Source: Chamaecrista fasciculata
Taxonomy: Eukaryota > Streptophyta > Magnoliopsida > Fabales > Fabaceae
DNA length: 64,000 nt
Assembly: GCA_003254925.1 (NCBI GenBank)
Contig: QANZ01037145.1
Location: 44,239-108,238 of the forward strand
Reading direction: 5' to 3'
Position numbers and translations under genes: made by a program. A model generated the notes under the pieces. It made no database searches, was not told the origin of the DNA, and saw only the letters and a program-made list of their open reading frames with translations. This document shows, piece after piece, positions 21,793-33,831 of this stretch. Numbering within the stretch: the first letter of the stretch is position 1; every line of letters starts with the position of its first letter.

Positions 21793-24700
21793 ATGGATCC
21801 AAATCCAGGAAGCTTCCCTATTCTCTCGTACGTGATGAGTCGACTCCCTTCTTTGGGGCAGAGACCTTCGTCCACCGCTGCAGAAATCGACATCGAACAA
21901 CCCCATCTTCCGCCGCCACCACAACATGCTTCTTCTTCTTCTTCTTCTTCTTCAGGTCAACCTGAAATCTTGGGCCAAATGCCTCACCTCACTGACCCCA
22001 AACTATTGGCCGCCATGACCCACGCAGTCTCCGACGTCGCCCAGACTCGATCCGTACTCAAGCTAATCGGCGAGCGACCCGATCATGAAGCTGTGGATAA
22101 CGCGAAGGCTAAGCTCGTTGAGATTGAAGCCCTTTTGTCCAAGCAACTGGAGGAGATTGTGCTGTCACCGAGGCCCGAAAATATCGACATCCTTCAGTGG
22201 CGAGCTCATCAGGCGGAAAGAGAGAAGGAGTGTAGGGATTCAGCGGAGAAAGAGAAGAATATATACAAGTCAATGATACAGTTGGATGAGATGCACGATG
22301 CTTATGAGAAACTTCTCAAGGATGCAGAGAAGAGGCTGGTGGAAATTTACGAGTCTGCTGGGAAGGGAGCAGCAGAATATTCCGAGGAAGAGAAGCCTGT
22401 TGGGGATGAAGTCAATGAAGAAGTTGTAGGGATATTACAGGAGGCATATGGAAAAGTGATGGAGCGAGTGGATCTTTCAGGACGGAGGTTGAGGTTGCTG
22501 CCTGAGGCATTTGGGCGAATTCCTGGCTTGGTCGTGCTTAATCTTTCAAACAATCAGCTGACGGTATGCTCACTTTGTGTTTGAACTTTGAACATTTGCG
22601 CTTTTTTGGCTAACTCACACGACTGTATAGTATCTTGATTTCATTTTTAGAATCAAATGGATGGCCAGATCATAGCCGCAAAGGTTCCCATAATCTGATA
22701 TTAGACAGCTTAAAAATTAGAATGTTTACTCAGGCATATGTTGTGCCAGAAGAATGTCAGCTACCCAAATTGGTTTTACCTTACTCTTGGTTTGATGTAG
22801 TGAGGTCTGACCTGTGGACTAACAAGCACTAATACTCTATAAATAGAGTAGGTATCCAATATCTTAATCTATGACAAGACACTTCAAATTTGAAAACTAC
22901 ATATTTTGTTGTGCAGTTGTGCTGCTGTGAAAAGATTGTGATGTGTTATGTATTTGTGCTTCTTAGCCTGCGGGTATACAGCATAGCATATATCATTCTT
23001 GTGGGAAAATAAGTTTTTAAGCTGTGTGTTAGGTGGTTGTCTTCTTCCTTCATGAAGTTTTAAAGATTACTATGTTGAAATTTTGCAATTCTGTGAGCAT
23101 AATAGAGCAGTTTTCAAGGAAGGACACATTTACCAAATTCCTTTATTAATTATGTGGTTCCATTGAGGAATGTTTTCCCTTTTGTTTCTGGTTCAAAATA
23201 ATACAAACTAAACATTATATTGATGTGGGATTATTGGAATCTTTATGCATATTACTGCTAATTCTATGTTGAGACAGTAGAACCAAAATAAAACAAGTAT
23301 TCTACTAGCCTCTGTGGGAACTAAATGAAAACAATAATGAATTTGAGAACTGTCTCTCTTTTTTATTTTTATTTTTCATTTCCATCTTTAGAATATATTG
23401 TTCACATTCCTATAATATAATTGGCATGTCGCAAGTTTCTCCTTGTGCCTCAATGAATGTAAGAGAGGACAGTGAGATATGAATGAGGTTTCAGAGTCCT
23501 TTATTGTTGAATTTCAGAACAATAGTCTTTAGTAACGATTTTGAAATGACCAGAACAACGTATATGGTGGTATAATTTGCAAATACAGTTGCTGTATGAT
23601 GTTTGTCATATGTTTCTTTTGTTTGAGCTGTTTCTTTGTTGTCCTCAGCAATGTTTCTCTTGAATATATCATACACTACATAGGAGGCAAGCTTGAAACA
23701 CGGAAGATGAAAGTGGTGAAGTCAAGGGAGGATTTAGGGCTAGCTGTGGCTGACATTTAACCTTGTTTGACTCATCTATCTAGAATATCATTCTCTGGCT
23801 ACACAGCCAACGATTTTATTTTATAATGTTCTTTCAGTTATTCAGAGATAGTTCTGCTAAGTTAAGTAGTTATATCTTTACTTATTTCAAGGAATCTTGT
23901 TACAAGTACGAATAGGCAAGAATGTCATTTATTATTTTTGGCAATTTATATTGTATATTTATGCAAAGATAATATCCTTTCCTAATGAATTCAAGTTTTC
24001 ATGTAAGCATTTGGTGTTAACTAAGAGTTCTTTATTTTTTTGGTTTCTCACGGACAATTTTAATGGTCATATTCTTCTATTTTCAGCCATAGAACATGAT
24101 TCATTATTTACAAATTTCTGTAATATCTTATTGCTTTTTTGGTGTCTAGTTCACCCCCGTTTTGTTGATACATCATACATGTATCAACTATGTAAGCATA
24201 AATGGATATATCATGGATCAGATGTCCACTTCCATGCTAGAAACCTGAATCTACTAGTGTCATGGGAATTATTGGTAGATGACAAATTTCTTTTTTGTTG
24301 CATTAGCTTGATACTTAGATAATGAACATTTGTGCAATTTAACAGGCTATTCCTGACTCGATAGCTGGATTGCAAAGTCTTGAGGAGCTTAATGTCTCTT
24401 CAAATCTTTTGGAGTCACTTCCAGATTCAATTGGCTTGTTACAAAAGTTGAAGTTCCTTAATGTTTCTGCGAACAAGCTGAATGCCCTCCCTGATTCTAT
24501 TTGTCACTGCAGGTATGTGAGACAAACAGATGTCTTGTGGAGAAATTCACAAGAGTTGCACTCTTTAGATTATATTCATAATTGCTAATTTGTTATTAAT
24601 TCAAATATTTACTTTAGACCTTAGTGGTTTGGCATTCCAATTAAGTTGATCTGGACACTGTCTCTTTCTCTTTCTGCTTTAAGATCATCAAGTGGAGAGC

Positions 24701-25690
24701 CTCTAATGAAGTTTTTGAAAATACATTATACGTTTAGACCGGAAAACGGTACCATTTTTATGCATGAAAGAGCAAAAGTAGTTTTAGCTTTAACCATGTT
24801 CATTAATAATGTAGGTGTTAATAACAACTCCATCTTATTTGCTCAAAAAAAGAAAAAAAAGAACTTCATCTTGTAATTATTACTGTAGTTGTTCATCTTG
24901 AAACATTTTAAAATCTGTATCAGAAACTAAAGAAGTCATTAAAAGAATTGTTCAAACAAGAAATGTCTTGGTGCTGTTTGACCAAACTTTTATTTTCTCT
25001 CAAAACTTGTATTATGTATCTTAAATGATCAGGTCATTGGTGGAGCTGGATGTAAGCTTCAACAGTCTGACATATTTGCCAACAAACATTGGGCTTGAAT
25101 TGGTGAACTTACATAAGCTCTCCGTTCAACTGAACAAGATTCGATCTCTTCCCTCATCTGTTTGTGAAATGAAGTCCTTGCGGCACCTAGATGCTCATTT
25201 TAATGAGTTACATGGGCTTCCTATTGCGATTGGGAAATTAATTACTCTTGAAGTTCTCAACTTGAGCAGTAATTTCAGTGATCTTACAGAACTTCCTGAG
25301 ACATTTGGTGATCTAACTAATCTCAGGGAGTTGGATCTCAGCAACAATCAGATTCATGCACTTCCTGATACATTTGGTCGCCTTGACAATTTGGTCAAGC
25401 TCAATTTGGAGCAGAACCCTTTGGAATTGCCGCCAATGGAAGTTGTAAATGAAGGGGTTGAAGCTGTAAAGACTTTCATGGCTAAGAGGTGGCTTGATAT
25501 ATTGATAGAGGAAGAAAGGAAAAGCATGGAAGAAATGCAAGAACAAGCACAGGCTGGTTGGTTAACGCGAAGCACATCTTGGTTGAAGAGTTACGTATCT
25601 GGTGTTTCTGGAAATGTTACTAACTATCTTGGGTCTGCCGTAGGAACTCCTAAATCTCCCAGAGATCCGTTTCTTGACCAGCAGCTATGA
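21793..25690 (+). CDS. PIRL9: plant intracellular Ras-group-related LRR protein (PIRL9-like)
   Basis: Three exons, 21793-22563, 24346-24512 and 25033-25690 (phases 0 and 2, all GT-AG), give 531 residues. The N-terminal third starts [20 protein letters not shown]. It has an eight-Ser run near 48-55 and a charged coiled-coil-like segment (about 95-220). Leucine-rich repeats fill residues about 226-447 with the x-LPxxIGxLxxLxxLNLSxN spacing of the PIRL/SHOC2-type class, and a short amphipathic tail follows. PIRLs are soluble scaffold-like proteins; Arabidopsis PIRL1 and PIRL9 act redundantly in pollen development. The N-terminal motif and length (Arabidopsis PIRL9 is about 500 residues) place it in the PIRL1/3/9 group; PIRL3 is the main alternative. 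The start ATG at 21793 lies in a CCATGG context. Intron 1 is 1.8 kb. Confidence 0.92.
24826..24872. repeat. micro-insertion in PIRL intron 2
   Basis: AACTCCATCTT (24826-24836) and AACTTCATCTT (24862-24872) differ at one base and flank 25 bp, ATTTGCTC then A-rich with two G's. Confidence 0.5.
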
Positions 25691-26150
25691 TATGATGTTT
25701 GAGTATATATTGTGCATCTGCATGCTCTCGTTGACATGCATGTGAAGATCGTTATAAATGTTATCTGCTCCCAATTATCAAATCTTTGGTTACTACTAAA
25801 TGCTCATCCCCTACTGATAACTTTGTTTTGCTTAAATTGTTGGATTATCAAGTTGTGCAGTACTTTTGTGGCAGGGGAGCCAGAATAACCATTGTACACT
25901 ATTCACTCTCATCAGTCATCACTATCTTTTTTTTTTTTTTTTTCATTTCTCTATTTTCACTTGCCATTTGCACGGACAAGAAGATAGGTGGAGGAACATT
26001 GGCTGTTCACTCTTGTTCTATTTCAGTATCGGACTATAGGTCAATGCCATATTGTACGTGTTGGCTACAGTCCCATACTACATTTTGCAATAATAAGTTC
26101 CGGAGAATTGTTAGATACTCTGACCATATGGTACAAAAAAATTAACTAAG
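25691..26150. other. 3' flank of PIRL gene
   Basis: This is probably 3' UTR and downstream DNA. A T-run of about 17 bases lies near 25928-25944. I see no further exon. Confidence 0.5.
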
Positions 26151-26151
26151 G

Positions 26152-26443
26152 GCCTGTTTGGAAACCTCCAAAATCTCATCCAAACTCAACTTGATGATTA
26201 AGATGAGATGATGTTGTAATGAGATGAGATGAAGATAATGTATTGATATCATGTTCGTCAAGGGTTAACTCTTCTTTCAGCAACTGAAGGGGTTTTTACT
26301 TTTATTCTTCTGATTCAACTTGATGATTAAGATGAGATGATGTTGTAATAAGATGAGACGAAGATAATGTATTGATATCATGTTCGTCAAGGGTTAACTC
26401 TTCTGTCAGCAACTGAAGGGGTTTTTACTTTTATTCTTCTGAT
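26152..26443 (+). repeat. PIF/Harbinger-like MITE end with 129-bp tandem duplication
   Basis: GGGCCTGTTTGGAAACC at 26152 is a Tourist-like terminus. From 26186 a 129-bp unit (TCAACTTGATGATTAAG...) is repeated directly at 26315-26443 with only a few differences. The opposite terminus is not visible. Confidence 0.75.
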
Positions 26444-26554
26444 AGCGATCGCTAATACTTATAATAATTGGCAGTAATATCAAGTGCTACCAAATTGAAA
26501 AAAAATCATTAGCAAACAACTTTAATCTTACAAGTTACATCCTTTTGTGACTAA

Positions 26555-26941
26555 GATTGGGCTTCGGATATGGATGATGGAAGATCTACCTATGGTAATT
26601 GTCTTTTTAAGTGGATATCTCATCATTAGCTCAAAGAAACAACCTATATTGCTTCAAGATCTAGTACTAAGGCATAGTTCATAAGCTTAGCCTCAAGAGT
26701 TGCTGAAATCATGTGGTTGCAATCCCTACCCAAGGAACTCACCCTCGAACAAGCACACCAATTATAAACTTCGACAATCTTAGCTCAATTCTATTATCTA
26801 CAAATACAATCTTATACAATAGAACTAAGCATATGGAAATTAACCTCTACTTTGTTAGAGAATAAGTCCTTAAAAAGAACATAGATGTTTGTCACCTAGC
26901 CTCAACAGACCAAGTTGCTGACATCCTTACAAGTTACAATA
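26555..26941 (+). pseudogene. Copia pol relic, RNase H region
   Basis: Conceptual translation gives DWASDMDDGRSTYGNCLF, then SSTKA, LASRVAEIMWLQSLPKEL, a frame change, then FDNLSSILLSTN, NRTKHMEINLYFVRE and STDQVADILT. This order is the RNase H domain of Ty1/Copia polyproteins. At least three in-frame stops and one frameshift break it, and no LTRs are attached. Confidence 0.85.
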
Positions 26942-27605
26942 TCATTTTCTGTTTTCTTCTCTTCTTCCAATCATAGTTTTGTTCACACTCGCCTTCACTC
27001 TTTTAAATAGGACAGAGTCAAAGATGATTTTAGCCAAAAATAGGAACCCTGAAACGTGATTTGGACACTTTTGTTTATAGATTAGAATAGTTAGAATTTG
27101 TTTGTCTAAAATCCAAAATTATTTCAAAGTGTATTGGGCTAATATTAATTTATTTTTACAATTTGTTTATAGATTAGAATAGTTAGAATTTGTTTGTTAA
27201 TAAAATGTATTTGGCTAATATTAACTTATTTCAAAGTCCAAAAAAAAATTGTGTAGCATTATAAAAAATGATTTAAAATCCAAATTTTCATAATTAATTT
27301 ATGAATTAATAAATTTAGTTAAGTTAAAATTTAGTCAAACAGATTGAGAGCAAGGCCCAAAAAAAAACATTTTACTTTATTTTGGTTTGGTTTATGATTA
27401 CACTGTTAACCCAACAATTGATTAAACTTTCAATTTCTTTGTCTTAATTTCAAAAAAATTGGAATAGCGCGTGTGCACTATCATTAGCAATGAACCAATA
27501 TTGAGTTACTCTCTAGGATTTTTTTTAACAAGTTTAATATTTATGAAATATTATGTGTAAAATAAATATAATATTATATAGACTTTAGCCTATATAATAT
27601 TATGT

Positions 27606-28125
27606 GCTAAAGTCTCAAATTGGCCCCTTATGTGTGGGGTAGATTTCAAATTGGTCTCTTATCTTTCATTTGCTTCAGTTTGGTTCTACATGCTTTCATG
27701 ATGTTTCAAACAAGTCACAAAATTACTTTCGAGACGCAATTTGATCTCATTTACTAGTAATCTTAACTGAACAGAGAAAGAACTCTTCAAAAGTTAGCAC
27801 ATAGTTCCGAACTCGTTGCATTCGGTCTTGAAATGAAAGAGATGTGACCAATTTCACTTGTTTGATCGTGAAACGAGTTATCCACTTTTGAGACTCAATT
27901 TGACCTTGTTTGTTGATGGTACCAAAGTACTCGTTAAAAGATATACGTAACTTTGAATTCGTCACATTTGAACTTGAAATGAAAGAGATATGATCACATT
28001 CAATATATTTTGGACCAATTTGAAATGTCATGAAAATATATAGGATCAATATGAAAAATAAATGAAAGATAAAAGGACCAATTTGAAATTTAACCCATAC
28101 ATAAAGGACCAATTTGAGAGTTGGC
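27606..28125. mobile_element. Mutator-like fold-back element (520 bp)
   Basis: The left end carries CTCAAATTGGCCCCTTATGTG and the right end the complementary ACATAAAGGACCAATTTGAG. Flanks ATATTATGT and GTATTATAT match at 7 of 9 positions, as an eroded 9-bp target duplication. The middle has the family phrases ATGAAAGAGATGTGACC and GTTTGATCGTGAAACG. No coding. Confidence 0.65.
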
Positions 28126-28585
28126 GTATTATATATAGAGAGAGATCTAGAGAGTGACAGAGATATTTGAGATAGTTACTAAAGCGAGGGAATATTAAGA
28201 AGTGTTGCTGTAATAATGCTATATGTAACTGAAAACAATTTGGTGCACTGATATTAGTAGGGTTAATAACAAAATTTAGATAATTTCACCTTAGATTTCT
28301 ATGTCATAATTTATTATCCTAATATATTAAAGCCAAGTTGTTCCTCTGTTATCTATTTTGAGAATATTTTTCTTCTTCTTTTCTAATAAAATCATGTAAA
28401 ATTGATAGATAACTGTATTTTTTGAGCATGATGTTCTGGGTTCAATCCAAGTCACGTTTATAGAAAAAATCTTGTTAGCAAAACCATAAATTACTTTCCC
28501 TACAATTGAGGAAGAACAATTGTAATTAGACAGCAATAATAAGAACATATACAAATCTAAAAATGTACAACTGTATAGAAAAACA
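28126..28585. other. AT-rich DNA, nothing recognised
   Basis: No exon or transposon terminus found. Confidence 0.45.
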
Positions 28586-28764
28586 TTTTATATTATATGG
28601 CTCCACCCCTTTTTGGTCGTCCATGTTTAAAATTATAGTCTATGAAATTAAAAATAAGAGAAAAATTACTATTTGGTCTCTCTTTCTTTACAAAGTTAAC
28701 AATTTAGTCCTTTATTTATTTTACATACATATTTGCGTGCCCGTTAGGGCACACAAAGCCCTAG
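28586..28764 (+). mobile_element. mini-Helitron copy 2 (179 bp)
   Basis: It starts TTTTATATTATATGGCTCC (the TC start mutated to TT), preceded by A, and ends in TTTGCGTGCCC-GTTA-GGGCACACAAA, GCC and CTAG before T. The hairpin has one mismatch from the G to A change. It lies 30 bp from the splice donor of the orphan F-box exon. Confidence 0.85.
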
Positions 28765-28794
28765 TAATATATATACAGGGTACAATAACAAATT

Positions 28795-29133
28795 ACCTGT
28801 GAGGAATCTTTTAACTGGAGAGGTGGTTTCAAGCATTTGTCCAGTAAGAGGATTAGCCAATAAAAAATTGCAATCCCAGTTCTTTTTCCAAGTTTGCATA
28901 CAAATAACACCTCTAATTGAACCAATCAACTCATAGTCATGTGTTTCACCGATCCGCTTGTGGGGAACTAAAACAGTCTGATGATCATCTTCTTCAAATA
29001 CGTCCGAAGTTAGAATAAGGGTCTTGTCTACTGCACTATTGATTGGAGATTTACCTTGAAGTAGAATCTGTCTCGGTGGCTTTGGACCAAATTCATTATA
29101 GAAACTAACAAATTCTTTGTTCTTAATACTACA
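28795..29133 (-). pseudogene. orphan F-box-associated (FBA) exon
   Basis: The minus-strand frame reads through FVSFYNEFGPKPPRQILLQ, VPHKRIGETHDYELIGSIRG and LLANPLTGQMLETTSPVKRF. The NPLTG segment matches ICNPST and CNPATR in the FBA region of the neighbouring F-box genes. It ends at a consensus donor (CACAG/GTAATT), the position where the two neighbouring F-box genes also splice. I find no F-box or start upstream (stop TAG at 29134-29136) and no second exon downstream; the mini-Helitron at 28764 sits in the would-be intron. Most likely a broken third member of the cluster. Confidence 0.7.
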
Positions 29134-29136
29134 CTA

Positions 29137-30699
29137 CCAATTCTTAGATACGGTACTTAACTTAATCAAATCTAAACAAATAAGATATGATAGAACAATA
29201 GTCCAAGTCAAGCCGGAAATTCCGTCATCGTTGTCAAATAGGGTTATCATTTGAAAATACAACTAATAAACTGCAAATAGAAATGATAAAATAAATAAGA
29301 ACTTAGCGATATAATAATCCTACAGACGACAGAAGATTATATATCATAGACCACAAAAATCATGCGTATAATAGTACTTAAACTACACAACAAACGAAAA
29401 TTTAACGACAATACTATGGATCCGCAATAAAAATTAAGTACAAGTTTGCAAAAGATATTAACAATGATACGGACCGCCAAAGAAGAAAGGATGCAGAAAT
29501 CAGAATATCAGTCTGTTTAGGTCTCGATGAGTCTTTGAAAATCTATGCACTGTTTCTTTCGGAAACCTAAAAGACTACTGCTTTACAACAATTATGGGCA
29601 TCTATACTGTGGTATTAAAAATATAAACATCATATTTATTTAAATTTGAATATATATTAAATAAATAGCCACTAACACCATGCGACATAATCCCACAATA
29701 TTCGCCTAATCTGTGCATCTCCTTAGTAATTCCATAACTACAATTATACATTTATCTCCCTCTACATACTCAACTAAACTACAAAATTCTTTCAAATTTT
29801 AAATTCTTTTCAGCTTTTTAAAAATTGTAAATATTTTTAAAAACCAAAACAGACTTCCAAACATTTAACTCTTAGGTTTATTTAAACTAAATTATAATAA
29901 GCAACAAAAAGCTCAATCATGACCGTATATATACAAATCTACGTGAAAGACGTGCACACACTGCATTATTTGAGGTTTTCAAGGGTTGGCCTTTTCTCTT
30001 TTTTAAAAAACTGTCGTGACTCTCAATCGTTCTTATTATAACGTAAATGAAAGCAAATGTAGAGTCATCAACTGAAAATAAACTTTCAAGACAATTGTAT
30101 GCAACGTGAAAACGTGAAGCTCCGTAAAAATGTTTCTTATTACCAGTAAAATCTCGAAAGTGGAAATATGCATTAATTGTATTACTGTTAATTAATTCCT
30201 TCAAAATCATAAATCAGAGTTATTTTCCTTTTAAAAATTGCAGCTACATCTACAAAAATAACTAACATAAATTCGAAACATAGCTAAATAAAGATAAAAA
30301 CATAAGAACAAAAATAAAACTTACCAATATAAATAATCTTACTTTCTTTTGCTTTTATTTTTATTAACATACTAATAACATCGCACAAAAGTTGATAAAT
30401 TATAAAAGTTCTTTAATAAAAATTACATCGATTCTCATTCCCACTCGCAAAATAACAACTACATAGTTAATTTAAAAAGCTCAGCTTTACTTTCAAATCA
30501 TACAGAAAAGTACTCATACCCGAATTAAATATCACATATTAACTTAAATAGTAGCGTACAACAGTAGTGATAACAACTGTTTAATGCATTAAACAAGTTA
30601 CAACCAAAAACAAAATGTTACAAAACGTCCAACCATGAGATAAGTTCAATGATAAAAGATATTACAAAAGTTATGAATAATATTGTTCGTCTGCTGATA
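29137..30699. other. AT-rich intergenic DNA in the F-box cluster
   Basis: No exon is supported. The only longer open frame (minus strand, 29917-30210) has no recognisable domain. Confidence 0.5.
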
Positions 30700-31952
30700 C
30701 TATATTTCGATCAAGCTACCACTATACTGATAGGTAGCTGCAATGGATATTGCACCATCTTTAGGAAGCAAAACATCTTTCTCAGTACGTGTACCGTCAG
30801 AAGAGAACAAATGAAGTGGAACTCGATCGACGTGAAATAAATCAAAACCAGCATCAATAGCTCCATCTTTTCCTACTCCAACTAAAGTTCGCTGCATAAA
30901 TCCTAGAAGTCTTACATTAAGGGGAATACTAACGAACGTATAATATCTACTCCAAGCAGATGAATTCCCAGTGCTATTCTCATATAACACTACCATTAGA
31001 ACCAACAAGATTCTCTGGTAAATCTGAACGATCAAAATAGTGAGTTCTATGACAGTGCTGAACATCGCAACAGAACCATCAAAATCAATCAACCTACCAT
31101 TAGAACCAACAAGATTCTCTGGTAAATCTGAACGATCAAAATAGTGAGTTCTATGACAATAACTCAACAGAAACTCTAGACCGTTTAAGCTATCTTCAGC
31201 ATCTTTAGATTTCCAATAAATAATGCCATTGTTGCAGACAGAATGACCACTCCATATATTAAATCCAAAATTAGGAGGTTCAATGTGAATCCAAAGCTTG
31301 TCATAAGTGCTGAATTGAATGCATCTAACGCGTTCATCACTGCTCAAATCTTCCCAAATGATGATTATGTATGCTACGTTGTCAAAGGGATCGTAACCAA
31401 AACTAAATCTCCAGATACCTACACAATATTATTCAAACAACAAATGACATATATCATAAAAGCAAAAACTAATTATAATAAATAATAAACTATCAAACTT
31501 GCATCATCATTGTCTAGTGGAAATAAAGTCCGAATAATGTGCTTGGTTGAAGGATTACATATTCCAAAATACCATACACCGCCAATATCTTCATATATCA
31601 TACAAACCAAACCATGATAGATGCCAACAATCTCAGCAGCATGACATTTTTTAAATGAAGGATGGGCTTTGAACTTGCTTAGACGTTGAAATTTACAGTC
31701 ATAATTTCTATAAAGACCATAGTGAGCAATAGGCGTGATAGGAAAATTATACACAAAATGAAAAATCAGACAAACGTTATTATTTTTGGAAGTAGCAATG
31801 TGGCGATTCACAACTCCCTGATTACGAATACGTCGTCGCCAACCCAGACCAAGTTCCCTACACTGCCATAGGTCACCAGTTGATAGCCTAAAACAAATAT
31901 CATTCATAATATCATCGGGAACCAATTAACCAAGATCAAATAAACCTTCCAT
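30700..31952 (-). pseudogene. F-box/FBA gene with early stop codon
   Basis: ATG at 31952-31950 is followed by GLFDLG and then a TAA at 31928-31926. After it the frame is open through F-box residues VPDDIMNDICFRLSTGDLWQCREL, an FBA part with GLVCMIYEDIGGVWYFGICNPST, a phase-1 intron (31498-31419) and exon 2 (31418-30700) to FSSDGT...DVLLP. The N-terminus lines up with MSGSFDIG of the neighbour at 32655-33831, so the TAA interrupts what was the coding sequence. Exon 2 also contains an identical 65-bp direct repeat (30990-31054 and 31094-31158) read in two different frames. Restart at Met 31907 would lose part of the F-box. Either a pseudogene or a re-initiating, altered protein. Confidence 0.75.
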
Positions 31953-32654
31953 TACTAAAGAAACCTAGAAAGCAACCGTAAAGAGACACGGATATTGATC
32001 GAAAAATAAGAAGACAACACATAAAATATATAGTGAGACTACAGAAAGGTGATCAACATCGAATAAAAAAAATATTTAAGCAATTTAAGAAATATTATAA
32101 AAATTGCTATATGCTAATATTGTCTTGGAACTACAAATATTTTCAGAGGCGTGCTTTCGAGAGAAATCATAACAATTTTAGAAAATCCATATTTCTTAAA
32201 TAGTGATCACATGCCACAATATAATTAACAATCACCAAAAGAAAAGTATAAAAGAAAAAAACAATTAAATGTTGAAGTTCATAAATACGAAATTGACATT
32301 TAAGACAGAATAATAAATGAATACCAACAAAATAGTCAAAAGAAACACCCTATCTGAAATAAATAAAACGTCAATATTTTTTTTAAGGAAAACTGTGAGC
32401 TTGTCAATTAACAATATTTATGTTTGACTTAACAATATATTAGCTTGAACAAAAAAGAAAGTGGATCAACAAAATATAATCAATCACGTAATCATCATTA
32501 AAAGATACAAAAATGAGTTAATCTTATAAACCTATGTATAATATTGGTAGAAGATCGACTATCATGATTACATCAACAAAATTATTTACAACATTTACAT
32601 CTAAAATTTCACTAAACTGCTAGTATACTCATGGATACAATTAATAACTGTAGG
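31953..32654. other. AT-rich spacer between F-box genes
   Basis: No exon seen. It should contain the former promoter of the gene to its left. Confidence 0.45.
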
Positions 32655-33831
32655 TCACTCATTAAGAAGAGATATATCCTGCACACTAAGAGTACCATCA
32701 GAATTAAACAACGATAGAGAAAAAGTGTTGACGTATTGAGTCGCATCGCGTTCTTCCACCTCATTGTCTATTTCTACACATAATAACTTCTGGTTTAGTA
32801 AACCAATATTCCTTAAATGGCCAGGTACCCCATTAAAAGAAATTTCTTTCTTCCAAAAGGGGGGAGATCCAGGAAGGTTATGGAACAACCACAATGTGTA
32901 ATTAAATGAGTTGTTGTCTGATGCCACAGTGCTAAGATATCCAACACAACCATCATACTCAACCAGACTAAATCTCACCACATCAACGACCAACGGAAGA
33001 TCAAAACGGACAAACTCTTCATTTCTTGGACAATATCTCATCAAAAACCCTACAACATTGTCGCAATCGCCATATCCTTCAGAAATCCAATACAGATGAC
33101 CATTGCTGCATACAGAATCACTATGAAATATATCATACTCAAACTCAGGGTCAAGAATCGCTTCCCACTCTAATACTTTAGAAGTATATTGAAACCATCT
33201 AACATCACCTTCATATTCTAAATCTTCAAAAACTAATAGAAGGTAGGCTAAATTATTAGAAGGATCAAACCCAAAGAACCAATTTCTCCTACCTAAAATA
33301 AACAACAAAATAGATTAATGCTGGAAAACAACAAATACAAAGTAAATAGACGAATAACATTATAAAATTAATACCTATACAATATCCGTCAGTAGGATCG
33401 TCAAATCGTAAAATACGCCTAGTTGCAGGATTGCAAAAAGCAAAATAATATCTTTCGGCATCCTCATAGATTACGCATACCAGACCAAGACAAATACCAA
33501 CAATCTCGGGCACGAAATGCTCAGTCAGTCTCGGGTGTGGAACAAAAGGTGTTAATCCTGTAGACTGAAAACGATTGTCAAACTTTAATAATGCATTGTA
33601 GGGACGCTCACACAAAAAATGGAAAATCAGTCCTGTATTATATGATTTAGAAGCAACATAATGTGCAGATATCCAATTCTCATCCATGATACGACGACGC
33701 CAATTTGGTGTTATACTTCTAAGCGGCCATATATCCGGAGCAGGAATCTTTAAGCAAATTTCATCCATAACTTCATTGTGTAAATCCACTCCGATGTCAA
33801 ATGAACCACTCATCCTTGATGAAGAAGACAT
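32655..33831 (-). CDS. F-box protein with F-box-associated domain
   Basis: Exon 1 is 33831-33375 and exon 2 is 33292-32655, joined by an 82-bp GT-AG intron in phase 1, giving 364 residues. The F-box is N-terminal (DLHNEVMDEICLKIPAPDIWPLRSITPNWRR, about residues 16-46), followed by an FBA-type region: FVPEIVGICLGLVCVIYEDA, FCNPATRRIL, NWFFGFDPSNN, SLFNSDGT. The F-box binds SKP1 and so recruits targets to an SCF E3 ubiquitin ligase; the FBA part selects the substrate, unknown here. Start is the first ATG after the upstream stop. A second Met six codons later aligns with the start of the broken paralogue. No defect is visible, so this is the only intact member of the local cluster. Confidence 0.85.

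Noticed and set aside
23897-24322. 141-codon open frame
   Set aside because: It lies in intron 1 of the PIRL gene, has no domain, and ends just before the exon 2 acceptor.
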